Part shown: positions 1 through 5,572 of the stretch, piece by piece | Layout of the letters: each line of letters begins with the position of its first letter | How positions within the stretch are numbered: position 1 is the stretch's first letter | Position numbers and translations under genes: made by a program | Source of the DNA: DATDOO01 sp035293245 | GTDB lineage: Bacteria > Pseudomonadota > Gammaproteobacteria > Methylococcales > Methylococcaceae | Reading direction: 5' to 3' | Length of the DNA stretch: 7,556 nucleotides | Assembly (NCBI GenBank): GCA_035293245.1 | Contig: DATDOO010000123.1 | Span: 1 to 7,556, forward strand | The notes under the pieces: generated by a model | Database searches by the model: none | What the model saw: only the letters and a program-made list of their open reading frames with translations | What the model was told of the DNA's origin: nothing

Positions 1-125
1 GGGTCACATCCAAAGACGATCTGAAACAGCGCATCCTCAAAGGCATCGCAGAGATCAACGCGGCACCAGTGGTGTTTCGCTGGAACAAGTTCGACCTCGG
101 CGTCACTTAATATGTATTTGTTTTA
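1..125 (+). mobile_element. Right end of an IS630-type insertion sequence
   Basis: The transposase tail stops at 110, and recognisable host-gene coding sequence (TGTNYYDAFVAKF) begins at about 125 in another frame. The element's right boundary should therefore lie between 110 and about 127. IS630 elements target TA; candidate TA dinucleotides are at 111, 115 and 124. The last would restart the host frame cleanly, but the terminal inverted repeat cannot be confirmed because the left end is outside the window. Confidence 0.5.
3..110 (+). CDS. IS630-family transposase, C-terminal fragment (5' end outside window)
   Basis: An open frame enters at the window edge and runs 35 codons to a TAA stop. 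The residues include KDDLKQRILKGIAEIN followed by PVVFRWNKFDLG. A basic helix ending in a short F-R-W motif near the stop is typical of the C-terminus of IS630/Tc1-type DDE transposases, which cut and paste DNA into TA dinucleotides. The catalytic DDE residues would lie upstream of the window and cannot be seen. The stop lies only a few bases before the sequence of another gene resumes in a different frame, as expected at the right end of an insertion sequence. Family assignment rests on a short tail, so it is likely rather than certain. Confidence 0.68.
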   Translation, partial: VTSKDDLKQRILKGIAEINAAPVVFRWNKFDLGVT

Positions 126-997
126 CTGGAACGAACTACTACGATGCCTTCGTCGCAAAATTCGCACCGCTTGCGGATACCACCCCGCCCGTTGTCACAC
201 CCCATGTGATCGGGACTCTAGGGAACAATGACTGGTATATCGGGGATGTGACCGTCACTTGGACGGTTAATGACGCGGAGTCTCCAATCACCTCCAGCGC
301 GGGCTGCGACACAACTGTACTCAACACGGATACGGCGGGACAAACCCTGACGTGCATTGCAACGAGCACCGGTGGGACCGCCAGCAATAGCGTTACCGTG
401 AAGCGGGACACAATAAGTCCAGTCTTGACGGGCATCCCGGCCAGCCAGACCATCGAGGCCACGAGCGCCGCCGGCACGGCTATCACTTATGCTGCCCCCA
501 GCGCTGACGACGTGATGTCAGGGGTATCCGGCGCGGTAATCTGTATTCCTGCCTCAGGAGCAGCCTTCGTGGTTGGGTTGACCACCGTAACCTGTACCGT
601 GCAGGACAATGCAGGTAACAGCTCGGCCGCAAGCTTCCAGGTGACCGTGATCTACAAGTTCACTGGATTCTTCCAGCCTGTGGATAACCTTCCAACGCTC
701 AACTCCGTCAAAGCAGGCAGTTCGATCCCTGTGAAATTCAACCTGGGTGGTAACCAGGGCCTCAACATCTTCACGGCGGGCTATCCGGTGTCCCAGAGTA
801 TCGCCTGCAGCCCAGGAAGTACGAATGACATTGAGGAGACGGTGGCGGCCGTATCGAATAGTCTCGCGTATGACCCGAGCACCGACCAATACAGTTACGT
901 TTGGAAGACTAGCGCAGCTTGGTCAGGTACGTGTCGGCAACTCGTCGTCAAACTCAACGACGGTACCGAGTACAAGGCGAATTTCAAGTTCAGGTGA
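125..997 (+). CDS. 5'-truncated secreted protein: SBBP-like repeat end, Ig-like, HYR-like and PxKF domains (likely IS-disrupted)
   Basis: The frame is open from the window edge, but recognisable protein starts at about 125. TGTNYYDAFVAKFAP is the closing motif of an SBBP-type beta-propeller repeat. An Ig-like module follows (about 190-405; WYIGDVTVTWTVND, GCDTT, LTCIATS), then an HYR-like module (about 415-650; TIEATSAAGTAITY, TVTCTVQDNAGN). The C-terminal domain (about 653-997) has FTGFFQPVDN and KAGSSIPVKFNLGGNQG, the signature of PxKF domains found at the ends of large bacterial surface or secreted proteins. No start codon with a ribosome site is visible. The GTG at 206 lies inside the Ig-like module and is not a natural start. 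The propeller body and signal peptide are missing, which fits disruption by the adjacent insertion sequence. It may now be a pseudogene. The molecular function is unknown; such modular proteins usually act outside the cell in adhesion or matrix. Confidence 0.72.
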   Translation, partial: TGTNYYDAFVAKFAPLADTTPPVVTPHVIGTLGNNDWYIGDVTVTWTVNDAESPITSSAGCDTTVLNTDTAGQTLTCIATSTGGTASNSVTVKRDTISPVLTGIPASQTIEATSAAGTAITYAAPSADDVMSGVSGAVICIPASGAAFVVGLTTVTCTVQDNAGNSSAASFQVTVIYKFTGFFQPVDNLPTLNSVKAGSSIPVKFNLGGNQGLNIFTAGYPVSQSIACSPGSTNDIEETVAAVSNSLAYDPSTDQYSYVWKTSAAWSGTCRQLVVKLNDGTEYKANFKFR

Positions 998-1042
998 TGC
1001 ACGACATCGCGCCCATGTGGAAACCAGAGAAAAGAGCTTCCT

Positions 1043-1774
1043 ATGATTTTACGACCTGAACGAATCGCCTTCCTCGCCTGCCTGGCTCTCCACCAACCGG
1101 GCGCGGCAGGAGCCGAACTCAACGACACCGGCATCGCCACCTGCTCCAACGAAACCCAGAACGGCTTGCCCTGCCCCGTTAACGGCTATCCGGGCCAGGA
1201 CGCCGAGTACGGGCGCGACGCCACCCACAACGACGACTCCGACGGCCGCGCCGGTTTCAGCTTCACCAAGCTGGACGGCAACGGTCAGGCGCTATCCGCC
1301 GGCGCCGCGTCCTGGAGCTGCGTGCGCGACAACGTCACCGGCCTGGAGTGGGAGGTCAAAACCGACGACGGCGGCTTGCGGGACAAGGACAACACCTACA
1401 CCTGGTACAACCCCGACTCGGCCAGCAACGGCGGCTCCGCCGGCACCGCCAACGGCGGCAGTTGCACGGGCAGTAACTGCGACACCCAAGCCTACGTCCA
1501 GGCCGTCAACGCCGCCGGCCTGTGCGGGCACGCGGATTGGCGCTTGCCGGAACGGGAGGAACTACGCTCGCTGGTGGACTACAGCGTGGCCTACCCCGGC
1601 CCGACCATCGACCAGAACTACTTTCCCAATACCCGGAACACCGTGTTTTCGTCGGCGTCCCCGTATGCCGGCGTCTCCACCTACGCCTGGCTCGTGAGCT
1701 TCGACTTTGGCTACGACTACCCCGCCGGCAAGTTCTCCGCCCTGGGAGTCCGTGTCGTGCGCGGCGGACAGTGA
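1043..1774 (+). CDS. Secreted DUF1566 (C-type-lectin-like) protein, likely DGR variable protein 1
   Basis: The protein has 243 residues. ATG at 1043 is preceded by an AAAGAG ribosome-binding site six bases upstream. An N-terminal Sec signal peptide (about residues 1-23) ends in AAGA. The DUF1566 (Lcl C-terminal) domain follows: VRDNVTGLEWEVK near 94-106, an acidic and Ser/Gly-rich insertion, then ADWRLPEREELRSLVDY near 165-181. It closes at the C-terminus with SSASPYAG...YAW.V.F..GYD...LGVRVVRGGQ. This family adopts a C-type-lectin-like fold and includes known variable proteins of diversity-generating retroelements. Codons 202-236 match the downstream gene in every third position while 15 codons differ only in positions 1 and 2, so I infer a DGR variable region at the extreme C-terminus, the usual place. 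The likely role is an exported ligand-binding protein; the ligand is unknown. A REP palindrome starts six bases after the stop. Confidence 0.9.
   Translation: MILRPERIAFLACLALHQPGAAGAELNDTGIATCSNETQNGLPCPVNGYPGQDAEYGRDATHNDDSDGRAGFSFTKLDGNGQALSAGAASWSCVRDNVTGLEWEVKTDDGGLRDKDNTYTWYNPDSASNGGSAGTANGGSCTGSNCDTQAYVQAVNAAGLCGHADWRLPEREELRSLVDYSVAYPGPTIDQNYFPNTRNTVFSSASPYAGVSTYAWLVSFDFGYDYPAGKFSALGVRVVRGGQ
1646..1750 (+). other. Putative DGR variable region 1 (VR1)
   Basis: Thirty-five codons align without gaps to 2499-2603. Differences are confined to codon positions 1 and 2: 22 bases in 15 codons, all amino-acid changing, with no third-position change. Examples (this copy/other copy) are TAT/GTT, ACC/TTC, CTC/GGC, AGC/TAC, TTT/AGT, TTC/GAC and TCC/AAC. 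Twelve of the 15 variable codons end in C or T, as expected if the template holds AAC, AAT or GAC codons. Framework codons (SPxAG, YAWxVxF, GYD, GVR) are identical at nucleotide level. This is what adenine-specific mutagenic retrohoming produces. No template repeat is in the window. Confidence 0.8.
1745..1772 (+). other. Candidate IMH-like conserved 3' border of VR1
   Basis: The 28 bases after the last variable codon match 2598-2625 at 26 positions, with only two silent differences (1753 and 1756), and similarity ends abruptly at 1772. A GC-rich, non-varying block at the 3' edge of a variable region is where the initiation of mutagenic homing (IMH) site lies in characterised DGRs. The assignment is inferred from position and conservation only. 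Confidence 0.5.
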
Positions 1775-1836
1775 TTTTGCTCGTTCCCACGCGCTGCGTG
1801 GGAATGCATTTCCGGCGCGCTGCGCCGCGAGTAAAC

Positions 1837-1947
1837 GTAGCCCGGAGGCGCGTCAGCGCGTCCGGGAACCCACGCCGGCAATACCCCCGTCGCCAGGGCT
1901 GCGGCGATGCCGTTCCCGGACGACCCTCGGCGGGGCCTCCGGGCTAC
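1837..1947. repeat. Inner inverted repeat A (GTAGCCCGGAGGC type)
   Basis: GTAGCCCGGAGGC at 1837-1849 is the exact reverse complement of 1935-1947. GTCCGGGAA-like sequence near 1860-1868 pairs with TTCCCGGAC at 1913-1921. The arms are imperfect between these blocks. The motif resembles the GTAGCCCGGA...TCCGGGAA class of dispersed intergenic repeats in gammaproteobacteria (recalled, not searched). Confidence 0.65.
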
Positions 1948-1978
1948 CCTGCTGCGCTGCGATGGCGGGGAAGCCTGT

Positions 1979-2048
1979 GTAGGGTGGGCACCGCCCACCA
2001 TCATCGGCATCGAACGACATGATCTACGGTGGACGGTGCCCACCCTAC
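1979..2048. repeat. Inner inverted repeat B (GTAGGGTGGGCACCG type)
   Basis: The 21 bases at 1979-1999 and the reverse complement of 2028-2048 match at 20 positions, around a 28-base spacer. Each arm also contains a smaller palindrome (GGTGGGC with GCCCACC at 1984-1999). It is a distinct repeat family from the outer ends. Confidence 0.7.
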
Positions 2049-2078
2049 TGTCTGCATTCCCACGCGGCGCGTGGGAAC

Positions 2079-2083
2079 GAGGA
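2079..2083 (+). promoter_or_regulatory. Shine-Dalgarno site partly supplied by the repeat end
   Basis: GAGGA lies seven bases before ATG 2091 and supports that start for the hydrolase-fusion gene. Its first three bases are the last three of the repeat's terminal arm. The alternative in-frame ATG at 2118 has only a weak AAGG-like site about 11 bases upstream, though it would give a more compact signal peptide. Confidence 0.45.
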
Positions 2084-2090
2084 ATGAGGA

Positions 2091-4499
2091 ATGAAAAAGA
2101 AAAAGGGGATTGTCGCAATGAACATACGATGGCTTGTTCCACTCCTGCTGCTGGCGGCGCTCTCGCCCGCCTGGGCGCAAACCTGCATCTCCAGCATCGC
2201 TGCAACCACGCCCAGCGCGCGCTTCACGGACCACGGCGACGGCACGGTGACGGACGGCAGGACCGGCCTGATGTGGGAACGCTGCGTCCTGGGCCAGACC
2301 TGGAGCGGCGGCACCTGCACCGGTTCCTACGCCACGTTTACCTGGAGTCAGGCGCTCGGCGCCGCGGAATCCCGGGCCTTTGCCGGGCATAGCGACTGGC
2401 GCCTGCCCAACATCAAGGAACTGGCTTCCATCGTCGAAATGAAGTGTTATTCCCCCGCGAGCAACCTGGCGGTTTTTCCGAACACCCCATCAAACGCGTT
2501 TTGGTCGGCGTCCCCGGTTGCCGGCGACTCCTTCTACGCCTGGGGCGTGTACTTCGGCAGTGGCTACGACAACACCGGCGGCCAGGACAACGCCATGGGA
2601 GTCCGGGTTGTGCGCGGCGGACAGTCCGTTGGGCCGTTGGTTACGCCCGAGCAGCCGGTTTACAGCCTTCCGCCGCCTGTAACCCAGCCGAAGGACAAAA
2701 GCAGAAATCTCGTGTTGTTGATTCACGGCTGGAACAGCAGCCCCGCAGATTGGGCGGACGGGATGAAGCAGAGCATCATCGACAAGTTTCCAACTCACGT
2801 GAGCGGCACGGACCCTTGTTTTACACCCATTGAAACCGATAGCGCCACGTGGCAAATCTGCACATTCAAGTGGAGCAATCTGGCTGAAAGTCCCTGGACT
2901 GCGTGGTCGAGGGCCAAGGACGTCGGGAAATACCTCGCCAAGGAACGGCTTATCGGGAAATACGATTTCATCCATTTCATCGCCCATAGCGCGGGGTCGA
3001 GGGTTGCGAGCGAAGCGGCAAAGCTGATAAACCTGGACTCGCTTGATCCTCCCGTTGTCCATGCGACGTTTCTGGATGCATACGATCCACGCGGCAATTT
3101 GTCCGATTACGGCGACGCAACCCATTGGGCGGAGCAGTATTTCGATACGAGACCCATTGGCCTGCACCTCCTCGGTGAACTGGATCAAACAAAGATTCAC
3201 TTGCGTAAGGCCTACAATTTCGATGTCACCGCCCTGGACCCCTACGATCCATCGCCGGACCCCATTGAAGTGGCTGGCGCTCACGCGCACGCGTGGCCTT
3301 ATCAGTGGTATCGGTCTACCGTGGATGATCCAGCAATCTTTGAAGATGGTTTTGCGCTGTCGCGGGAATCCGGAAACAGTCTGCTTCCCAGTCACAGTCT
3401 CAGGAAGCGGGGCCATACTTGCTCATATTCATCCGTCATCGACAGAACCTGCTCGGAAAATGGCGAACCGGAACTCATCATCAATGGGAACATAGCCTGC
3501 ACTAACGTGCTGCAGTGTTACACGACGGATATCAATGCATTGATCAAGAGCGATACCGGCACGGTTTCCCTGCCAGCGCCGGACCTTATCAAGCTCATCA
3601 ACGGCTCTCCGGTGTGGACAAAGCTGCCGTTGGAAATCAGCGGACCCGTCAATTTTCTATCCTTCAACCATGCCTACCGGCGCGATGCCGAAGGTTTGTT
3701 GTCGGTGTTCTTCGACGATCAGTTGATCTACCAGGCGGATCAGCGGCTCGATCAGACAGGGGTGGCGAATCATTCCGGCAACGTGCCCATCGGGGAGGTG
3801 GCCGGCGGCTCCCATTCGTTGACCATCCGGCTCGACGCATACAACGGCACCCAATCCGAGATCGATATTTCGAATATTCAGTTGGGCAGGATGGAAGCTA
3901 TCCCCAACGCATCCGGCGTACCCTCCCTCGCGGTTCTCTCGCCCAACGGCGGGGAAGTCTGGACGGTGAGAAGCAGGCGGGAGATTCGCTGGGCGTCCTC
4001 CGGCATCCCCGACAATGGGCGCGTCAAAATTTATTTTTCCGGGGACGATGGCGCCAACTGGAAGCTTTTGAAGCGCAGTCGTATGGACCGTGGTGTGGCG
4101 GTCTGGGCGATTCACCCGAGGGCCGCTACGACGCAGGGCCTGATCAAGGCCTGCTGGAAGGAGCCCCGCTTGCCGGAAACCGTCTGCGACGTGAGCGACA
4201 GTCCCTTCCGGATCAACAAGCGGCCGGTGGCCAACGCTGGAGCGAACCAGGCGGTGGAAACCGGGCAGGAAGTGAGTCTCAACGGCGCGGAGAGCCTGGA
4301 CCCCGACAATATCCCTTCGCCGCTGAGTTACCAATGGACACAGGTCAAAGGTCCAATCGTGACGCTTGGCGGAGCCAATACCGTCGCGCCTTACTTTACG
4401 CCAACAACGCCCGGACTCTATGTGTTCAAGCTGGTGGTCAACGACGGCGCGGCGGATAGCAGGCGGGATTTGGTTGAGGTTCGGGTAAGGCTGCCTTGA
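2091..4499 (+). CDS. Secreted DUF1566-alpha/beta-hydrolase fusion with PKD-like domain, likely DGR variable protein 2
   Basis: The protein has 802 residues. A Sec signal peptide (1-29) ends in SPAWA. DUF1566 follows (about 37-178: FTDHGDGTVTDGRTGLMWE, SDWRLPNIKELASIVE, GVRVVRGGQ). A Pro-rich linker (179-203) leads to a lipase/esterase-like alpha/beta-hydrolase (about 204-405), with oxyanion-loop motif LLIHGWNSS (209-217) and nucleophile elbow FIAHSAGS with Ser300 (Ala replaces the usual first Gly). The probable acid is Asp329 and the probable base His398 or His400. Residues 455-600 look like an unassigned beta-sandwich. SPNGGEVWTVRSRREIRW (617-634) begins a Kre9/KNH-like Ig module, and 711-800 is PKD/REJ-like (ANAGANQAVETGQEVSLNGA). 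Export and extracellular ester hydrolysis are inferred; the substrate is unknown. Codons 137-171 form an internal hypervariable segment shared with the upstream gene. ATG 2118 is an alternative start. REP palindromes follow the stop. Confidence 0.9.
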   Translation: MKKKKGIVAMNIRWLVPLLLLAALSPAWAQTCISSIAATTPSARFTDHGDGTVTDGRTGLMWERCVLGQTWSGGTCTGSYATFTWSQALGAAESRAFAGHSDWRLPNIKELASIVEMKCYSPASNLAVFPNTPSNAFWSASPVAGDSFYAWGVYFGSGYDNTGGQDNAMGVRVVRGGQSVGPLVTPEQPVYSLPPPVTQPKDKSRNLVLLIHGWNSSPADWADGMKQSIIDKFPTHVSGTDPCFTPIETDSATWQICTFKWSNLAESPWTAWSRAKDVGKYLAKERLIGKYDFIHFIAHSAGSRVASEAAKLINLDSLDPPVVHATFLDAYDPRGNLSDYGDATHWAEQYFDTRPIGLHLLGELDQTKIHLRKAYNFDVTALDPYDPSPDPIEVAGAHAHAWPYQWYRSTVDDPAIFEDGFALSRESGNSLLPSHSLRKRGHTCSYSSVIDRTCSENGEPELIINGNIACTNVLQCYTTDINALIKSDTGTVSLPAPDLIKLINGSPVWTKLPLEISGPVNFLSFNHAYRRDAEGLLSVFFDDQLIYQADQRLDQTGVANHSGNVPIGEVAGGSHSLTIRLDAYNGTQSEIDISNIQLGRMEAIPNASGVPSLAVLSPNGGEVWTVRSRREIRWASSGIPDNGRVKIYFSGDDGANWKLLKRSRMDRGVAVWAIHPRAATTQGLIKACWKEPRLPETVCDVSDSPFRINKRPVANAGANQAVETGQEVSLNGAESLDPDNIPSPLSYQWTQVKGPIVTLGGANTVAPYFTPTTPGLYVFKLVVNDGAADSRRDLVEVRVRLP
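2499..2603 (+). other. Putative DGR variable region 2 (VR2), internal to the protein
   Basis: This is the partner of VR1 in the upstream DUF1566 gene: 35 ungapped codons with identical third bases throughout and 15 replaced codons. This copy keeps more adenines at differing sites (AAC, ACC, GAC, AAC and ATG toward its 3' end), so it may be closer to the template there. Just upstream, the two genes differ at third positions too (CCC/CCG and AAT/AAC in the FPNT motif), which places the left border near 2499. Unlike most described variable regions it is not at the protein's C-terminus. Confidence 0.78.
2598..2625 (+). other. Candidate IMH-like conserved 3' border of VR2
   Basis: This GC-rich 28-base block is shared with the end of the first DUF1566 gene (26 of 28 bases). 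There it runs up to the stop codon; here the reading frame continues into the Pro-rich linker. The assignment as a homing-initiation site is inferred. Confidence 0.45.
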
Positions 4500-4514
4500 T
4501 CGAATTTGCCTGGC

Positions 4515-4619
4515 TCCCACGCGCTGCGTGGGAACCCGTCCCGACCGCGCTGCGGTCCATATTCCGTTCCTGGGCGCAGCGCGCCCGAACTACGTTCCCA
4601 CGCGGCGCGTGGGAACGAG
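4515..4619. repeat. Second REP-like palindrome pair downstream of the fusion gene
   Basis: The segment starts 15 bases after the stop. It is bounded by the same palindromes as the upstream composite element: TCCCACGCG...CGTGGGA at 4515-4533, and TTCCCACGCG...CGTGGGAA at 4595-4615 with its CGAG end at 4616-4619, in inverted orientation. Two short perfect hairpins lie between them: GACCGC/GCGGTC at 4543-4557 and GGGCGC/GCGCCC at 4572-4586. It lacks the larger inner repeats of the first copy. It could help end transcription, but no U-tract follows. Confidence 0.75.
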
Positions 4620-4703
4620 AAAGTCGGTGAATATGACAGCTATGTAGATACTCTGTTCCAAAGCAATACTGGAGCTACAGATGGACGCTGAGAACGGTCA
4701 ACA

Positions 4704-5195
4704 ATGAAAAACATGACGTATGGATTTATCGTTATCTCATGCGCATTCGTCGGCGGATGCGAATCGGCACATTACGTCGCGAGCGAACTCAGTGGTACAG
4801 CAAAGCCGGAAGGAGGAATACAGGAGTACATTCCGCCTTCCAAGAGCTACAAGGCTTCCGCGCCGGCGCTTCGCCGTGCAGTATTGGAAGCGCTGGACGA
4901 ACAAGGCTATGTCTATGAGGAAAATGCCTCCACCGGCACGATCAAGACTGAACCGAAAATGCTGACCGACACAAGCAAATTCGGATTCGTGGGCGCCTAT
5001 TACTCCGCGAAGCTGTTTATCCGGCTTGAAGGACAAACGATTGCTTTCCGGGCCAGATTCGACAAGAAATCCAATCTGACGATGGAAGAGCTGAATGTCG
5101 AATTTCCCGAAAAGGAAAACGAGCTTCGCAAGAGCTTTTTTGCTGCGCTGGATAGAAGACTTTTGCACGAAGAAGACGTAAGAGAGCAAAAGTGA
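4704..5195 (+). CDS. Small lipoprotein of unknown function
   Basis: The protein has 163 residues. A short hydrophobic signal (residues 5-18) ends in VGGC, a lipobox with Cys19 as the lipidated residue; residue +2 is Glu rather than Asp, which favours the outer membrane. The mature part is charged and soluble. SYKASAPALRRAVLEALDEQGY (about 48-69) reads as a strand then a helix, and ENASTGTIKTEPKM follows. This recalls the alpha/beta domains of BamC-type envelope lipoproteins, but I do not recognise the family. The ribosome site is weak (GAGAACGG upstream of the ATG). Its stop overlaps the start of the next gene by four bases, so the two are probably co-translated. The 84 bases between the repeat at 4619 and this gene hold no promoter that I can defend. 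Confidence 0.82.
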   Translation: MKNMTYGFIVISCAFVGGCESAHYVASELSGTAKPEGGIQEYIPPSKSYKASAPALRRAVLEALDEQGYVYEENASTGTIKTEPKMLTDTSKFGFVGAYYSAKLFIRLEGQTIAFRARFDKKSNLTMEELNVEFPEKENELRKSFFAALDRRLLHEEDVREQK

Positions 5196-5482
5196 TCAAT
5201 TTAATCGTATCCAGTTATACGGTGTTGCTGGATTTGGTATTGATTGTCTTGCTGCTGGCTGGAGCTGTCGCCGCATACCACCTCGTTCCGGATGCCTTGT
5301 TCAGCCGCGACTTTTACGAAATCAGGAATGTGCTCAAGGTATTGATGGGTCTGGGCGGCACATTTGTTTTGGAGGTTCTGTTGGTAGGGCCGTTTCTGCT
5401 TCTCGCAGATATCCGCCTCGCGGTTCGGCGGATCAATAGCCAACTTGCCGAACGAGCCACCGGCAGGCTTGGCACCGAATAA
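5192..5482 (+). CDS. Small two-helix inner-membrane protein of unknown function
   Basis: The protein has 96 residues and starts at GTG inside the GTGA overlap with the preceding lipoprotein gene. AGAGAG about six to eleven bases upstream serves as the ribosome site. There are two hydrophobic segments, about 8-31 and 48-73, separated by a short polar stretch (DALFSRDFYEIRN). A basic, amphipathic tail (RLAVRRINSQLAERATGR) should lie in the cytoplasm by the positive-inside rule, which would put both termini on the inner side. No catalytic or transport motif is visible. The coupling suggests it works with the lipoprotein, but no function can be assigned. The gene ends 90 bases before the convergent CBS gene. 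Confidence 0.78.
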   Translation: MINLIVSSYTVLLDLVLIVLLLAGAVAAYHLVPDALFSRDFYEIRNVLKVLMGLGGTFVLEVLLVGPFLLLADIRLAVRRINSQLAERATGRLGTE

Positions 5483-5547
5483 CCGCATGGGAATCAAGTC
5501 TGCGGGCGCAATAGCGGCTCTCTGCGTAGTGCCCCGGCGACAAGAAC

Positions 5548-5566
5548 GCGGCATCCACGCTGCCGC
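5548..5566 (-). terminator. Weak candidate terminator of the minus-strand operon
   Basis: GCGGCA (5548-5553) and TGCCGC (5561-5566) form a six-pair hairpin with a seven-base loop just past the CBS gene stop. On the minus strand it is followed by GTTCTTGT, a poor U-tract. It lies in the only gap between convergent transcripts, which is the main support. Confidence 0.25.
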
Positions 5567-5572
5567 AAGAAG

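Larger units (their letters stand above)
1780..2081. repeat. Composite REP/MITE-like element with 29-base terminal inverted repeats
   Basis: This fills the gap between the two DUF1566 genes. The ends, 1780-1808 and 2053-2081, are inverted copies of each other matching at 28 of 29 bases. Each is itself palindromic (TTCCCACGCG...CGTGGGAA), so either end can fold alone or pair with the other. Two further inverted-repeat pairs lie inside. The single strand could form a long outer stem with two internal arms. Repeats of this kind are dispersed in many proteobacterial genomes and are linked to REP-associated tyrosine transposases; none is encoded here. No target duplication is evident. The end next to the first gene could also act as a transcript-end hairpin. 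Confidence 0.8.

Noticed and set aside
206..997. A complete 263-residue gene starting at GTG 206
   Set aside because: The GTG lies inside the Ig-like module, and recognisable propeller sequence continues upstream in the same frame to about 125; no ribosome site precedes it.
1779..1808. DGR hairpin or cruciform downstream of the first variable region
   Set aside because: A palindrome does follow closely, but the same repeat occurs at places unrelated to a variable region and none follows the second one, so it is better explained as a dispersed REP-like repeat.
1775..2090. DGR template repeat in the gap between the two target genes
   Set aside because: The gap is fully occupied by inverted repeats and has no sequence matching the framework codons of the variable regions.
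2490..3416. Long minus-strand open frame of 308 codons
   Set aside because: It is antisense to the clear hydrolase fusion gene, is rich in Arg/Pro/Ala, has no domain motif, and is a GC-bias shadow.
3515..4520. Long open frames on both strands over the 3' half of the fusion gene
   Set aside because: The in-frame Ig-like and PKD-like motifs of the 802-residue protein explain this DNA; the other frames show low-complexity basic residues only.
1780..4619. CRISPR array
   Set aside because: The repeated palindromes occur in inverted pairs with unequal gaps and not as regularly spaced direct repeats; no cas gene is present.
4506..4691. Short open frame downstream of the fusion gene
   Set aside because: It is made mostly of the REP palindromes read as codons and has no ribosome site.
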